The notes below the pieces were generated by a model. That model was not told the origin of the DNA. It worked only from the letters and a program-made list of their open reading frames with translations, and did no database searches. This document shows positions 1-9,433 of a stretch of 37,202 nucleotides of DNA, piece by piece. The translations under genes and the position numbers were made by a program. Position 1 is the first letter of the stretch, and every line of letters starts with the position of its first letter. Source of the stretch: Gemmatimonadota bacterium (GTDB lineage: Bacteria > Latescibacterota > UBA2968); NCBI GenBank assembly GCA_002727195.1, contig PBWH01000017.1, positions 1,636 through 38,837 on the forward strand, written 5' to 3'.

Positions 1-35
1 TCACGCGGCAGGGGGGGGGCAACCTAAGGAGGCGA

Positions 36-515
36 TCAGCCGTTGCCGAACGCTTGTTTCAGCCTCGACTCGATGTGAGGGGGAACGAAGGGGGAGAGGT
101 CTCCGCCAAACTCGGCGATCACGCGAACGAGCGTCGAGCTTATATGAGCATAATGCTGGCTTGGTGGCAGGTAGATACTCTCGAACTCAGGTAGCATCAG
201 CCGGTTGGCCGTGGTCATCGCAATCTCTGACTCGAATTCGTCAAGTGTGCGGAGGCTGCGAATGACGGTGTGGATTCCTCTTTTCTGCGCGTAGTGAACA
301 GTAAGGCCCTCATAGGCCTCTACGTCGAATCGATCATCATTGAGGACTGTCTGGATCATCTCGGTTCTTTCTTCGACGCTGAAGATCGGGTTTTTCGCCG
401 GATTGATACCGATGGCGACGACGACGCGGTCGAAGATCTTCAGAGCTCTGGTGGCCAGGTCCATGTGCCCGTATGTCATCGGGTCGAAGGTTCCAGGATA
501 CAGCGCGATACTCAT
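36..515 (-). CDS. coaD: phosphopantetheine adenylyltransferase
   Basis: This enzyme transfers AMP from ATP to 4'-phosphopantetheine to form dephospho-CoA, the penultimate step of coenzyme A synthesis in the cytosol. The 159-residue length is normal for the family. The N-terminal nucleotidyltransferase motif PGTFDPMTYGH is present near residue 8. The RSLRTLDEFESE stretch, usually RGLR...DFE, and the C-terminal HISSTLVRVIAEFGGDLS substrate-site segment are also present. The ATG overlaps the stop of the upstream PilM-like gene in an ATGA arrangement, so the two are probably translationally coupled. It is the last visible gene of the sprA-led operon. The assignment is secure. Confidence 0.97.
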   Translation of the reverse strand: MSIALYPGTFDPMTYGHMDLATRALKIFDRVVVAIGINPAKNPIFSVEERTEMIQTVLNDDRFDVEAYEGLTVHYAQKRGIHTVIRSLRTLDEFESEIAMTTANRLMLPEFESIYLPPSQHYAHISSTLVRVIAEFGGDLSPFVPPHIESRLKQAFGNG

Positions 516-1321
516 AGCAGATCCTCATCCAGGGTTGTCAGAGCTGCCCCGTGGGCGACCCACATCAACGGGTCCGCATCGTCTGTCGGTCGGACCTGGT
601 CGAGTTTATCTAGAATACGGGTGGCCTTGGCGTCGCTTACCAGGTCCGGTTCGCACGCGATGGCCGTCTTCCCGGTCGGGGATGCCTGAACGTGTTTACC
701 GAGAAGCTCGAGCAGGTTCCCGGCGCCGTTCGGCTCCGAATTCGAGGGACTGACGGTCGACACGGCATCGATCGATGAACCCGTGATCTGGAGACGTGTC
801 ACCCATCCGGACTCAACCAAGAAGGCGGCGAATGACTCGCCGCACTCTTCTTGCACTCCACGGCAAAGCGCGATCGGGCTAGCGACCAGCCGGACTTCCG
901 TTGTCGGGCTGCCGAAGATGGAACCGATGCTGTTCGCATACAATGAGGGGATGGCCACCCAGATTGCTGAACTTCCCGTTACCGCATAGTCCACACGGTA
1001 TTCACCTCCGTTGACGGCCAGCGTTTGCTCTACCTCCCAGCACACCTGGGACCGTTGATCCACGGTCTCCGCCAACTCTAGGGGGACCTTCTGGATATGG
1101 TAGAGACCCGCCGGAAGCGCCAGACAGCACAACCCGGGAGGCTCTCGGTATGGTGCCGAGTTCGTGATCGCTGGCAGGAGCCGGTCCTTTGGATCCATCC
1201 AGTCCTCTATCGTCAAAGGCCTATCGAGTTCGATGGTCTCGGAGGATTCTCGGTGCCCGTCAGGATCGATGGAGCAGATTCTGACTTTACGATCGCAGGC
1301 CTGGATGCCGACGCGGTTCAC
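512..1321 (-). CDS. PilM/GspL-like actin-fold protein (hypothetical)
   Basis: This is a 269-residue cytosolic protein with no clear signal peptide or membrane segment. The opening beta strands (RVGIQACDRKVRICSIDPDG), a middle region with LPAGLYHIQKVPLEL and a QVCWEVEQTL helix recall the actin-like fold of type IV pilus PilM and type II secretion GspL. In those proteins this segment precedes an Asp-Tyr (VDYAV here). The late AHGAAL segment matches the adenosine-motif region of the fold. No other pilus genes (pilN, pilO, pilP) follow. It starts with GTG overlapping the TGA of the ComEA-like gene. The family call is inferred from pattern only. An unrelated ASKHA protein is possible. Confidence 0.45.
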   Translation of the reverse strand: MNRVGIQACDRKVRICSIDPDGHRESSETIELDRPLTIEDWMDPKDRLLPAITNSAPYREPPGLCCLALPAGLYHIQKVPLELAETVDQRSQVCWEVEQTLAVNGGEYRVDYAVTGSSAIWVAIPSLYANSIGSIFGSPTTEVRLVASPIALCRGVQEECGESFAAFLVESGWVTRLQITGSSIDAVSTVSPSNSEPNGAGNLLELLGKHVQASPTGKTAIACEPDLVSDAKATRILDKLDQVRPTDDADPLMWVAHGAALTTLDEDLL

Positions 1322-1698
1322 GGTGAAGACAGGGTGATCAGTGGGCGAAGCTTGTCGAGCGTTTTGGAGCCGATCCTCTTGACCCCGGTCAGTTCGTCCA
1401 CACTGCTGAAGGGACCGTTTGCTGACCGATAGGCGAGGATTTGGTCCGCCGTCTTGGGGCCGATGACCGGGAGTTGCGTCAGTTCACCTGCGGCAGCGGT
1501 GTTGGTGTTGATGGACGTGGGGGCAGCCGCCTCCACAGGAGACGTAATGTCGGGAACGGAAACCACCTTCTTCTGGACCTGGAAGTTTTCGGTATCGGAG
1601 GGCCGGAAGTAGTCGTAAGCAGATACAACCGAACCGATAACCAGGATGGCCGTGAGGGCGAGAATGGCGATTTGCACGTTTGGGCTGAAGGTGGACAC
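1318..1698 (-). CDS. ComEA-like membrane-anchored helix-hairpin-helix protein
   Basis: This 126-residue protein has an N-terminal transmembrane segment (about residues 8-28), a linker of about 45 residues, and a C-terminal double helix-hairpin-helix module (about residues 63-122). The hairpins are LPVIGPKTADQILAYR and VKRIGSKTLDKLRPLI, preceded by the INTNTAAAGELTQLP entry typical of ComEA. ComEA proteins bind incoming double-stranded DNA on the outer face of the inner membrane during competence. The start is a GTG with GAAGG about 6 bases upstream, only 15 bases after sprA ends, so it should be co-transcribed with sprA. No comEC or other uptake gene is visible, so a role in transformation is inferred from domain content alone. 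Confidence 0.85.
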   Translation of the reverse strand: MSTFSPNVQIAILALTAILVIGSVVSAYDYFRPSDTENFQVQKKVVSVPDITSPVEAAAPTSINTNTAAAGELTQLPVIGPKTADQILAYRSANGPFSSVDELTGVKRIGSKTLDKLRPLITLSSP

Positions 1699-1712
1699 TC
1701 GCGACCTTCGTG

Positions 1713-4700
1713 TTAGTTGAATTCGATCTCCCCGAACAAACGGAACTCGTAGGTCATGTTGGTGAGTTCCCTGAGCTTGTCCTTACGGCGCTCGTTGCGG
1801 AAGGAGAGACCGCCAGTGAAGTTTTCGCTGAACCGATATTGCGCACCTACCTGCCCGGACCACGTGGCCTCATTGCGGCGTATGATCTCTTCCTGTGGTT
1901 CCTCGCCTGGTTCGGGCTCGGCGACAATCCGTGGTCGCTCCACCTGGGTGTTGTCCGACATCTGGAAGGTGAAGTCCATGTCGATGTTGCTCTGGAGCGA
2001 TTCGAATATCTTCGGTTTGATGGAGTAGCGCAACTGCGCCCTCAGGCTGGACGAGTTCGTGATGGTGGTGCCGATCTTCCGTTCTTCGAGCGTTGGGAAC
2101 GATCCGTCATCTTTCTCCTGAACATTCCTCTGGTATCTCAGATCGGTATTCCGCGTTCGATTGGTCTGTAGTGTGGTCGACATCCCATTCTTCCAGCGTG
2201 TCGACAGGGATAGCATTGGGCTGAGTTTCCTGTCCTTCGTATCGTTCGTGATCGACAGCGAATCGAGTCCTCCCTCACCCCGCTTACCGGTTGACAGCTG
2301 GAAGTTCGATGTCAAGTTCGCACTCGTCCAGAACCAACGGAGAATCGGGCCCTTATGGAGTCCACGCCAGTTGAGCTTCAGATCCGGGAGTGTTCTGCCG
2401 CGATCCTCGGTGTCGGCATTTGCCCTGCTCACGGAATGGCCAACGGTGGCGGTTGACTGCAGGCTCAGGCCCAGTGGGAGGCGCACAGATGCGCTGATAT
2501 CAGCTCGGTCGCTGACGTTTGATGAAGGGGTCCGGGTGAGTGACTGGCCTTCGAAGAGGCTGACCCTTGCGCTGTCAGTGAGACCGAACTGGTAGGCCAA
2601 TCCCGGCCGGGTTCTAATTCCGAAAAGGTTAAATTGTTTGTTTCTGGCGATCTGTGAGTTCACGTTCGATATGGAGGACCCGGCAACTCCGATGAGCTTC
2701 AGAACATGTCCCTTTCTTGTGAGAGGCCTGAATAAAGCAGGGAGGTTGAATCCGAGCCGGAGGCTTGCCTGACTCTGCGTGTTGATTGTTAGCCCTCGAC
2801 GTCCGTTACCGTTTTCTGTCCGCTGCCCCCCTGTCTCCAGGTTTTCCCTGTAGCTCGTGTTGAACTGGGCGTTGGTGGTCAGCCATCGAAGGAGTCTGGG
2901 CGAATAGCCTGTCGTGAAGGTTTGCTGCCGCCCGATCTCTCGGCCGAACTGGAGACCGGTGAACTCGAACGATTGTCTCAGATCGCGCGTGATCGCGATT
3001 TTGTAGTCGGTCGTGAAACTTCTAAAGGGAAGATACTTGATTTCGTAGTTCTCGTTCAGGTTGAAGTTCTCCGTGTCTGTGCGGATAACATCCACGGTGT
3101 CACCTGCGGCGGCCGAAAAATCCAACTGGTCGCGTAGCTGGCGAGTGAACTGTGCGCGGTAGCGGAGGGTCGACGGAAGGTAGAAGAACTCGGAATCTTT
3201 AACCTGCTTGATCAGTGGAAACCACGCGAATGGTTTCACTCCCTTCTTCTGCGGGATGCTGATGTCGTAGTTAAGGGTGCCAGTGAGTTGGTCCTGTGAG
3301 GACGACCGGCGCCGTGTGATCGCTCCACTGGTCGAACTCGTGCTGACAAGGCTTAGAGACCCGTTCAATCTCTCGAAGAGGACTCTGGAAATTAGGCGAC
3401 GACCTTCTTGGGCTGGTGTCTTACGGAATGTGATGTTCAGGCGGCTCTGGTTGTTGATGTCACTTTCGTTTGCCTTCTGGGCGTCCGTAAGGACGATGTC
3501 AGAGCCTCGGCGAATTCGTGGTACGCTGCTCGTTCTGTTGTAGCTGTATCGAAGTGGGATGGATGTCTGCCAGGTGGGGGGCAGGAACTTATCCAGATTG
3601 ACGTCCGTGTTCAGGTTGATTCTGGAGGTGGTGTTACCCGATGCAGCGCCCTGGAGATCCTGAAAGTCGCCACTCCTGCGCTCCAGCTCCAGGTTGAAGT
3701 TGCCGAGATCCGCCATCACGGTCCGCATGCTCATGATACCCGAAATGGCGCGCTTCTTGCGAATGTTGTCAACTGTGAGCTCGTCGACCCACAACTCGCT
3801 CTCTCCGTCGAGGATCTGGTCGCCGCGGTTCCTGACCCCGAGGGTAAATGCCTTGATCCTGTTCAGCGACGGGTTTCCGCGAACCACGTAAACCTTTTCC
3901 TCGATGCTGGCCTGGATTTCCTGTTGATCAGGAACATACGTTACGGGAACTTCGCCCACATTCAGGGCGAGCGTTGTGTCGACACTCGCTGAGCGCGTAG
4001 TCTGCAAGTCGATAAGTTGACCCTTTAGCTGGGTCATAAGCTCGAGGTCGATATCCATCGTGTTGGTCTCAGGCTCCCATCCCTGGTATACCCTTGAGCG
4101 GAACTCGTACATGTGGGTGGTGTCGTCTTTGGCGGGGCTGAACCGCAGGAATACTTCGACTGGACTGCGCACGCCCCCGATCGTGTCTTCTGCTGCAGGG
4201 AAATGTCGATTCGCCTGGGGGGAGGTGAGATTGTTGTTCCCGCCGTGGACGAATAGCTTCATCCGACCGTAGCGCGTATAATCTTCCCCATTTACGAAGG
4301 TGCGCGAGGCGGACCGAGTGTCACCCGGATGAAGATCTTCGAACTTGATCGCCAGGGATCGCTCAGTCAGCGTTAGCCCTGTGGTCGGGTCGCGTTCCAG
4401 GTCCAGGTTGGGCGGAGGAACGTAAATGGGGTTATCGGTCCCGATCGCTGCGACCTCGAAGTCGCCGGAGAGCGAGATCGGGGAGGGCTCATCCTCCAGC
4501 CAGTCGTTACCGACCGCCTTCGGCTCATAGATGGACAGTTCGACCCGCTGGTCGCTTTCGATCCAGAATCGGACAAAATCGATTGGGCTGGCGAACGTCG
4601 TGTCCGGGGTACCTTCCAGCATTCTGGGTGACCGGCTGCCGCTGAGCGGGATGCGAATCAGGCGCCAGGGCGGGTTTGTGGCTCCACCGCCGACCCGGTT

Positions 4701-7700
4701 CGACTCCGTGCCTTCCACAAGGACCAGTGGACCGTCATATAGACCGGTCTGTGGGTTGTATCCACGGTCGCTGAACAGGTCGAAGCTGTATCGAATATAG
4801 TTGTTCCGCGTATCGAGGAATCCGTTGCTGTTCAGGTCCTCGGTGTTGGGTATGGAGACCCGGTCGGAGTTGTTGTTCTCTGTACCATTGATGCCTGGCG
4901 GGTAACGTTGCTCCCGCTCAGTTTCGTTGTTCCGGGATAGGTCGACATCGGCAAAGTTGTCTCCCGATGGATCGTCGGGCACGGGTTGGCCCGGGTAGAT
5001 CGCCGCGAAGATCGCCGCTTCGTCAGGATCAGTCAGACCATCCAGCCCGACATCTTCTTCGGCAGTGGCGATACCATCACCGGTCGGGAGGCCCCCAAGT
5101 GGTTCGTCTTCCGTTCGGAACCTGCCGGGGTGCGGGTTGTGCGCGGGATCATCGAGCGGCAGGTCGATTTTTTCCGATATCTCGCCCAGGTCTATATGAA
5201 ACTTCCCCGTGCGGCCCCGGATCCAGATCTCGAGGAACTTGGATCTGGAAAGATCCCATCCGTCCAGGTTGCCCATGATTCCGCCCCACGAGTTCACCGG
5301 AGACTCACTCAGGTTGTCTCGCGTGGACCGGGGGAACCCGTTGGTCCGAGCGGGATCAAAACGGATTCTCAGGATGTCGATGATCGCCTGCTCGGTCGTA
5401 AGATCTTCACGATTGGGCTGGATCTCGAAGAGTGATGTTCGGTCTCTTTCTACCGGGGTATACCAGGTGAACCGCCCCTGCGGGAACAGTTCCCTGTCGA
5501 GGGCGGATCCGTTTCGTGTCGGCGTACTTGACTGGGTCCACGCGTTCTTGAAGATCGAGAATCTTTGCTCGTCCTGCGACCCTTCGAAGTCGTCGATATA
5601 GGCAATGCCCTTCGTGTTGGGGTTCGGGATGCTCTGGGCGACTTCGAGGTCCATGTCGATCCGTGACGGCGCGCTCGAACTCACGAACGGGATGATATTG
5701 ACCAGATCGGTCAAGAAAGCTGGTTTGAACTGGAGGCGAGCGTTGGCGTCCCAGATGAGAGTACGGGCAGGCTCCTCGCCGACTCGCACGCGTTGGGCGG
5801 CCGTGGTCTGGTTACTGTAGAGAAGTGTCATGCCGACGAAGGACTGCTGGTTCTGGACCGGATGTTCGAGCCGGACGCCGAGCAGGCTCTTCTGCTGGCC
5901 GAAGCCGCCAAATGGGTCCTTGGCGCTGAAGTCGATCTTGAGATTCGCGGTAGGGTCTGAGACCAGGTCGCTCGCGTCACCGATGAACGAGATCGTCCCG
6001 AAATTGTAGTCGATCGTGTAGTCCTTGCCACGCTCGAGCCGTCTGTTGTTCAGCGTGACGACTTCGCTTTCCTGCAGGACCTCCGCGCCGAGGTTGAATC
6101 GGGTTGCACGGCTTTGGGAGAGCGTTCGGATGATATACTTGCTCTTCTCCGCCCGAGTTTGCGAGTTACTCTCCGAATACAGTTCGGGAACGCCCTCTTC
6201 GATATCTGCGCTCTGGCTCCCGGTCCCGAAGGGCTCCAGGAACGGGAAGACCAGGTGGCCTAGCACGAGGTTGAGCCCCGGGATGTTACTCCCGTTGTCC
6301 GTGTCGACGATGTTGTCCGGCGGGCTGGAGGCTGAGGAGTTGTTGGTGTGGGTGTCGAGCCCGAAAATCTGGATATACGGTTTCCCGTTCTCACTGTCGA
6401 TGGGCTCTCTGCCCGGTACTTCCTGCAGGATGCGCAGGTCGAAACCATTGGGCTCGATGTTCCGGCCACCGAGGCTGTAGACGTTCCGCCAGGTGAGGGG
6501 CCACGTAGCCGACTCCGCTCGTGGATTCCTTGCCTTGATCAGCTTCAGTCTGATTTGGGGCTGGCCTGCGCCCTGGATAAACCCGACATCACCGAAGCGA
6601 CGCCCGTCCCGTGTCTTGTAAGCCACCGCCAGCGCGGAACCCGTCGAGACACGGAGACCGGTCATAATCAGATATCCTCGGGCATCGACGAGATACTGCT
6701 CTCGGTCGATCTGGTGGTATGAACCCTCCTGAAGGCCATCCGTGGCGCTTCGAGATCCAAGCTCGTTCGGCGTGCCGTCGTTGTTCCACAACGCATAGGC
6801 GATCCCGGAGACTGCACGATCCTCGATGTCGTTCAGTTCGTTGAAGTCGTTGATGTAGACATCGACAGAAGAGAGATCGATCTGGTCACGTTCCGCTGGA
6901 TCGTTCGGGAACGCGTTCCGGTGTGATGTGTCGAAGAAGAAGTAGGCGTTCGAGAGGAACTGGTGGTCACGGATCTGGTCGGACGATTCCTCGGACGTTC
7001 CCTGAAACGTCTTCCGGTTACTCGACCCTTTGTCCTGGGTGGTCACCAGCGTGAGATCCAGGCCTCCGATCGTACCCTCCGCCTTGATTCCGAACAGACC
7101 GCCACGACCACCTTGGAATCCGATAAGGCGGGTGCCGGGCAGCGTGAGGTTCGTGTTTCCGGCTTCGATCGTCCGGATAATGGCGTCGTCGTCACCGTCG
7201 TACCGGAGACGGAGGGACTCTGAGAGCTGAAGCTGACGGTTGCTGTTCTGCTCAAGGTTGACGGATATCTTTTCTCCAATCTCGCCGTTGACATTTACCT
7301 GTGATTCCTGCTCAAAGGCGATCGTCGGGAACTTCGAATTCCGGATGGCAGCGGATTGGGCTTCGCCGTCGGTAAACTGACTGACTCCGGACAGGTCCAA
7401 CCGTTGCCGGGCAGTGATGTTGAGACGCGTCTCGTCGCCGCCCGTGATCGCACTCAACCCCCTGGGGACCCGGAAGGGGATCTTTATGGCCACGAGGCCC
7501 TCGCGATCGCTCCCACGTTTACTCACCTTACGACCCAACAACCCGGTCATGATGCGCGACCGGTGGAACTGGTGGTTCATCTGGTTGAATTCTTTGAAGG
7601 TGGCTGCGAACGGAAGCCCGTCGATGCTGCCGGCAACCTCTTTGTAGATTAGGACGACCATCCGGTCTTCGTCCAGCATCTGATAGCCGGTCTTCAGGAG

Positions 7701-7907
7701 CTTGTGTCGTTGCGATGAGATACGCGGAGGCCAGGGCGCAGGTGGCTTGGCGTTGCGAGCAGGGGGACCTGCGAAGCGTTCGAGACGAGCGGTGTTGGGC
7801 AGCTTGAACCCAACCTGTGAGAACCCGGGCGTGGGACAGGCTGCTAGGATGATCAGCGCGGCAAGGACGGCGCGCACGGCGTTCGGTGCGTTGGAGGCGA
7901 ACCTCAA
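1713..7907 (-). CDS. sprA: SprA/Sov-type giant outer-membrane protein (type IX secretion translocon homologue)
   Basis: In Bacteroidota SprA (Sov) forms the very large outer-membrane pore of the type IX secretion system. The 2064-residue product has an N-terminal export signal with a possible lipobox (LAAC, Cys24). SprA-like blocks follow: a VNVNGEIGEKISVNLEQN segment near residue 210, an AIIRTIEAGNTNLTLPGTRL block, a GLFGIKAEGTIGGLDLTLVTTQ block and LSSVDVYIND near 345. Residues about 930-1035 are Asp/Asn-rich with calcium-loop-like repeats (GLDGLTDPDEA, DLNSNGFLDTRNN). The rest is repeated amphipathic beta strands, and the protein ends in EIEFN. It starts with TTG at 7907, with GAGGT 5 bases upstream. 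It is somewhat shorter than Flavobacterium SprA. No other T9SS gene lies in the window. Confidence 0.88.
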   Translation of the reverse strand: MRFASNAPNAVRAVLAALIILAACPTPGFSQVGFKLPNTARLERFAGPPARNAKPPAPWPPRISSQRHKLLKTGYQMLDEDRMVVLIYKEVAGSIDGLPFAATFKEFNQMNHQFHRSRIMTGLLGRKVSKRGSDREGLVAIKIPFRVPRGLSAITGGDETRLNITARQRLDLSGVSQFTDGEAQSAAIRNSKFPTIAFEQESQVNVNGEIGEKISVNLEQNSNRQLQLSESLRLRYDGDDDAIIRTIEAGNTNLTLPGTRLIGFQGGRGGLFGIKAEGTIGGLDLTLVTTQDKGSSNRKTFQGTSEESSDQIRDHQFLSNAYFFFDTSHRNAFPNDPAERDQIDLSSVDVYINDFNELNDIEDRAVSGIAYALWNNDGTPNELGSRSATDGLQEGSYHQIDREQYLVDARGYLIMTGLRVSTGSALAVAYKTRDGRRFGDVGFIQGAGQPQIRLKLIKARNPRAESATWPLTWRNVYSLGGRNIEPNGFDLRILQEVPGREPIDSENGKPYIQIFGLDTHTNNSSASSPPDNIVDTDNGSNIPGLNLVLGHLVFPFLEPFGTGSQSADIEEGVPELYSESNSQTRAEKSKYIIRTLSQSRATRFNLGAEVLQESEVVTLNNRRLERGKDYTIDYNFGTISFIGDASDLVSDPTANLKIDFSAKDPFGGFGQQKSLLGVRLEHPVQNQQSFVGMTLLYSNQTTAAQRVRVGEEPARTLIWDANARLQFKPAFLTDLVNIIPFVSSSAPSRIDMDLEVAQSIPNPNTKGIAYIDDFEGSQDEQRFSIFKNAWTQSSTPTRNGSALDRELFPQGRFTWYTPVERDRTSLFEIQPNREDLTTEQAIIDILRIRFDPARTNGFPRSTRDNLSESPVNSWGGIMGNLDGWDLSRSKFLEIWIRGRTGKFHIDLGEISEKIDLPLDDPAHNPHPGRFRTEDEPLGGLPTGDGIATAEEDVGLDGLTDPDEAAIFAAIYPGQPVPDDPSGDNFADVDLSRNNETEREQRYPPGINGTENNNSDRVSIPNTEDLNSNGFLDTRNNYIRYSFDLFSDRGYNPQTGLYDGPLVLVEGTESNRVGGGATNPPWRLIRIPLSGSRSPRMLEGTPDTTFASPIDFVRFWIESDQRVELSIYEPKAVGNDWLEDEPSPISLSGDFEVAAIGTDNPIYVPPPNLDLERDPTTGLTLTERSLAIKFEDLHPGDTRSASRTFVNGEDYTRYGRMKLFVHGGNNNLTSPQANRHFPAAEDTIGGVRSPVEVFLRFSPAKDDTTHMYEFRSRVYQGWEPETNTMDIDLELMTQLKGQLIDLQTTRSASVDTTLALNVGEVPVTYVPDQQEIQASIEEKVYVVRGNPSLNRIKAFTLGVRNRGDQILDGESELWVDELTVDNIRKKRAISGIMSMRTVMADLGNFNLELERRSGDFQDLQGAASGNTTSRINLNTDVNLDKFLPPTWQTSIPLRYSYNRTSSVPRIRRGSDIVLTDAQKANESDINNQSRLNITFRKTPAQEGRRLISRVLFERLNGSLSLVSTSSTSGAITRRRSSSQDQLTGTLNYDISIPQKKGVKPFAWFPLIKQVKDSEFFYLPSTLRYRAQFTRQLRDQLDFSAAAGDTVDVIRTDTENFNLNENYEIKYLPFRSFTTDYKIAITRDLRQSFEFTGLQFGREIGRQQTFTTGYSPRLLRWLTTNAQFNTSYRENLETGGQRTENGNGRRGLTINTQSQASLRLGFNLPALFRPLTRKGHVLKLIGVAGSSISNVNSQIARNKQFNLFGIRTRPGLAYQFGLTDSARVSLFEGQSLTRTPSSNVSDRADISASVRLPLGLSLQSTATVGHSVSRANADTEDRGRTLPDLKLNWRGLHKGPILRWFWTSANLTSNFQLSTGKRGEGGLDSLSITNDTKDRKLSPMLSLSTRWKNGMSTTLQTNRTRNTDLRYQRNVQEKDDGSFPTLEERKIGTTITNSSSLRAQLRYSIKPKIFESLQSNIDMDFTFQMSDNTQVERPRIVAEPEPGEEPQEEIIRRNEATWSGQVGAQYRFSENFTGGLSFRNERRKDKLRELTNMTYEFRLFGEIEFN

Positions 7908-8003
7908 CGCTTACCTCGGGACATATCGCAGGAGCTCAACGTGTGAAAGGATCGGCGGAACTGTAGACAGAATAAGAACTTGCGTCGATTCTGGGGATGC
8001 GAA

Positions 8004-8032
8004 AACATAGCATAGGGTATTACAGTGGGCAA
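8004..8032 (-). promoter_or_regulatory. predicted promoter of sprA operon
   Basis: On the minus strand TTGCCC (8032-8027) is followed 17 bases later by TATGTT (8009-8004). It would give a 5' leader of about 90 bases before the sprA TTG. This is a pattern match only. Confidence 0.45.
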
Positions 8033-8101
8033 GGAAAAACGCGGCTGTAGATGTGGCCCAGGTCAATGGCAACCGGGCGCCACTTTCCTCGGCTGAACGG
8101 G

Positions 8102-8130
8102 TTGACTTATATTCGGGCAGACACTCTAAA
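8102..8130 (+). promoter_or_regulatory. predicted promoter of lptF-lptG
   Basis: TTGACT at 8102 and TCTAAA at 8125 are separated by 17 bases. The implied transcription start near 8137 fits the lptF start at 8159 better than a start at 8144. It is divergent from the sprA promoter. Confidence 0.5.
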
Positions 8131-8158
8131 CTGATGCATATCAATGTCTTGGAGAGGC

Positions 8159-9433
8159 ATGATCCTCCGCACCTATCTCATTCGTGAACAGATTGCTCCG
8201 TTTCTGTTCAGCTTCTCTGTCATCATGTTCCTGCTGGTCCTGGATACCATTCTCCAGCAGGTCGACATGATCCTAGGACGCGGGGTGGACTGGGAAGTTG
8301 CGCTGGAGCTGTTCTTCCTTCACACGGCCTGGCAGGTCGCGCTCGCGGTTCCCATGTCGGTGCTGGCCGGCTGCCTGATGGCTTTTGGCCGGCTGAGTGG
8401 AGACAACGAGATCATCGCCATGCGCGCATTGGGCGTGAGCGTGATGGGGTTAATCACCCCCGCACTGATTTCGGGGGGCGCATTGGCTTTGTTGCTCGTC
8501 CTGTTCAATGACCGGGTGCTCCCGGATTTCAACCATAGGGCTCGGCTGCTGACGATGGACATCCAGCGCAAACAGCCTACCGTCGCGTTCGAGGACCGCG
8601 CCGGCATTCTGATCGACGATTTTCGTGACCATCAAATCCTGATCGGGGAGGTGGACGAGCGTGCGGGGATCCGTGACGTGGTGATATACAAGTACGAGGC
8701 GACGGGCTACCCTTTGACCGTGACGGCGGAGGAAGGGGAGATACGGTTCGCAGAGGGATCTGATGACGTGTTCCTGATGCTTCGTCAAGGAGAGATACAC
8801 CGGCTCGATGATGAGAAACCGGATCTGTTTGTGACGGGAGCCTTCGAGAAGCTGACACTCAAGCTCGGAGAAGGCGGTCGGAAGCTTTCGCGGACCGTTT
8901 CTGGGTATCGGAACGATCGCGAAATGGATATCGGGTCGATGTGGGACCGCGTTCGCACTTACGAGAGTGATGCAGATTCGATCGTCCAGGCCTCATCCGG
9001 TCGGTGGTCCGCCTTAATCACGCAGGCTGTCTTTGGTGGGGGAGAGACACGGCCCGAACACCCATCTGACGTGATCGCATTTCGTCGTGTCGCGGGTCGG
9101 CTGTCCTCGGATGCGACCCTTGCAAGCCACAAACGGCGACAGGCCGGGCGGTTGCGAGTCGAGATTCACAAGAAACTGTCGATCCCAGCTGCCTGTTTGG
9201 TCTTCGTGGTCGTGGGCGCGCCTCTCGGCATTCGTGTACGTCGCGGTGGGGGGGCGACGGGGGCGGCCCTGAGTGTCGGCTTCTTCCTGCTCTACTGGAT
9301 TTTCCTGATTGCGGGTGAGAAACTGGCCGACCGTGCCGTTGTCCCGCCCTGGGCGGCGATGTGGACGCCGAACCTGCTTCTGGCGGGCGTGGGCCTGATT
9401 CTGATCGTCCGCCTTTCGAGCCGAGTACGATGA
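8159..9433 (+). CDS. lptF: LPS export permease LptF (YjgP/YjgQ family)
   Basis: This is an inner-membrane subunit of the LptB2FG ABC transporter that extracts lipopolysaccharide for delivery to the outer membrane. The 424-residue product starts MILRTYLIREQIAPFLF, the typical family N-terminus. It has three N-terminal membrane segments, a periplasmic beta-rich domain (about residues 130-270) and three C-terminal membrane segments. A GDNEIIAMRALGVSV coupling-helix segment near residue 85 matches the family. An ATG at 8144 is also in frame, but the 8159 ATG has GGAG 4 bases upstream and matches family starts. Its TGA overlaps the lptG ATG (ATGA). The F/G distinction rests on gene order and length. 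Confidence 0.9.
   Translation: MILRTYLIREQIAPFLFSFSVIMFLLVLDTILQQVDMILGRGVDWEVALELFFLHTAWQVALAVPMSVLAGCLMAFGRLSGDNEIIAMRALGVSVMGLITPALISGGALALLLVLFNDRVLPDFNHRARLLTMDIQRKQPTVAFEDRAGILIDDFRDHQILIGEVDERAGIRDVVIYKYEATGYPLTVTAEEGEIRFAEGSDDVFLMLRQGEIHRLDDEKPDLFVTGAFEKLTLKLGEGGRKLSRTVSGYRNDREMDIGSMWDRVRTYESDADSIVQASSGRWSALITQAVFGGGETRPEHPSDVIAFRRVAGRLSSDATLASHKRRQAGRLRVEIHKKLSIPAACLVFVVVGAPLGIRVRRGGGATGAALSVGFFLLYWIFLIAGEKLADRAVVPPWAAMWTPNLLLAGVGLILIVRLSSRVR

Noticed and set aside
11..19. Run of nine G as a phase-variable tract
   Set aside because: It lies beyond the coaD stop with no visible gene or promoter depending on it at the window edge.
1710..7652. Many open frames of 60-200 codons on the plus strand opposite sprA
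   Set aside because: They lack motifs and ribosome sites and mirror the codon periodicity of the long sprA frame.
7911..8144. Minus-strand 77-codon frame between sprA and lptF
   Set aside because: It covers both divergent promoters and has no protein-like motif or ribosome site.
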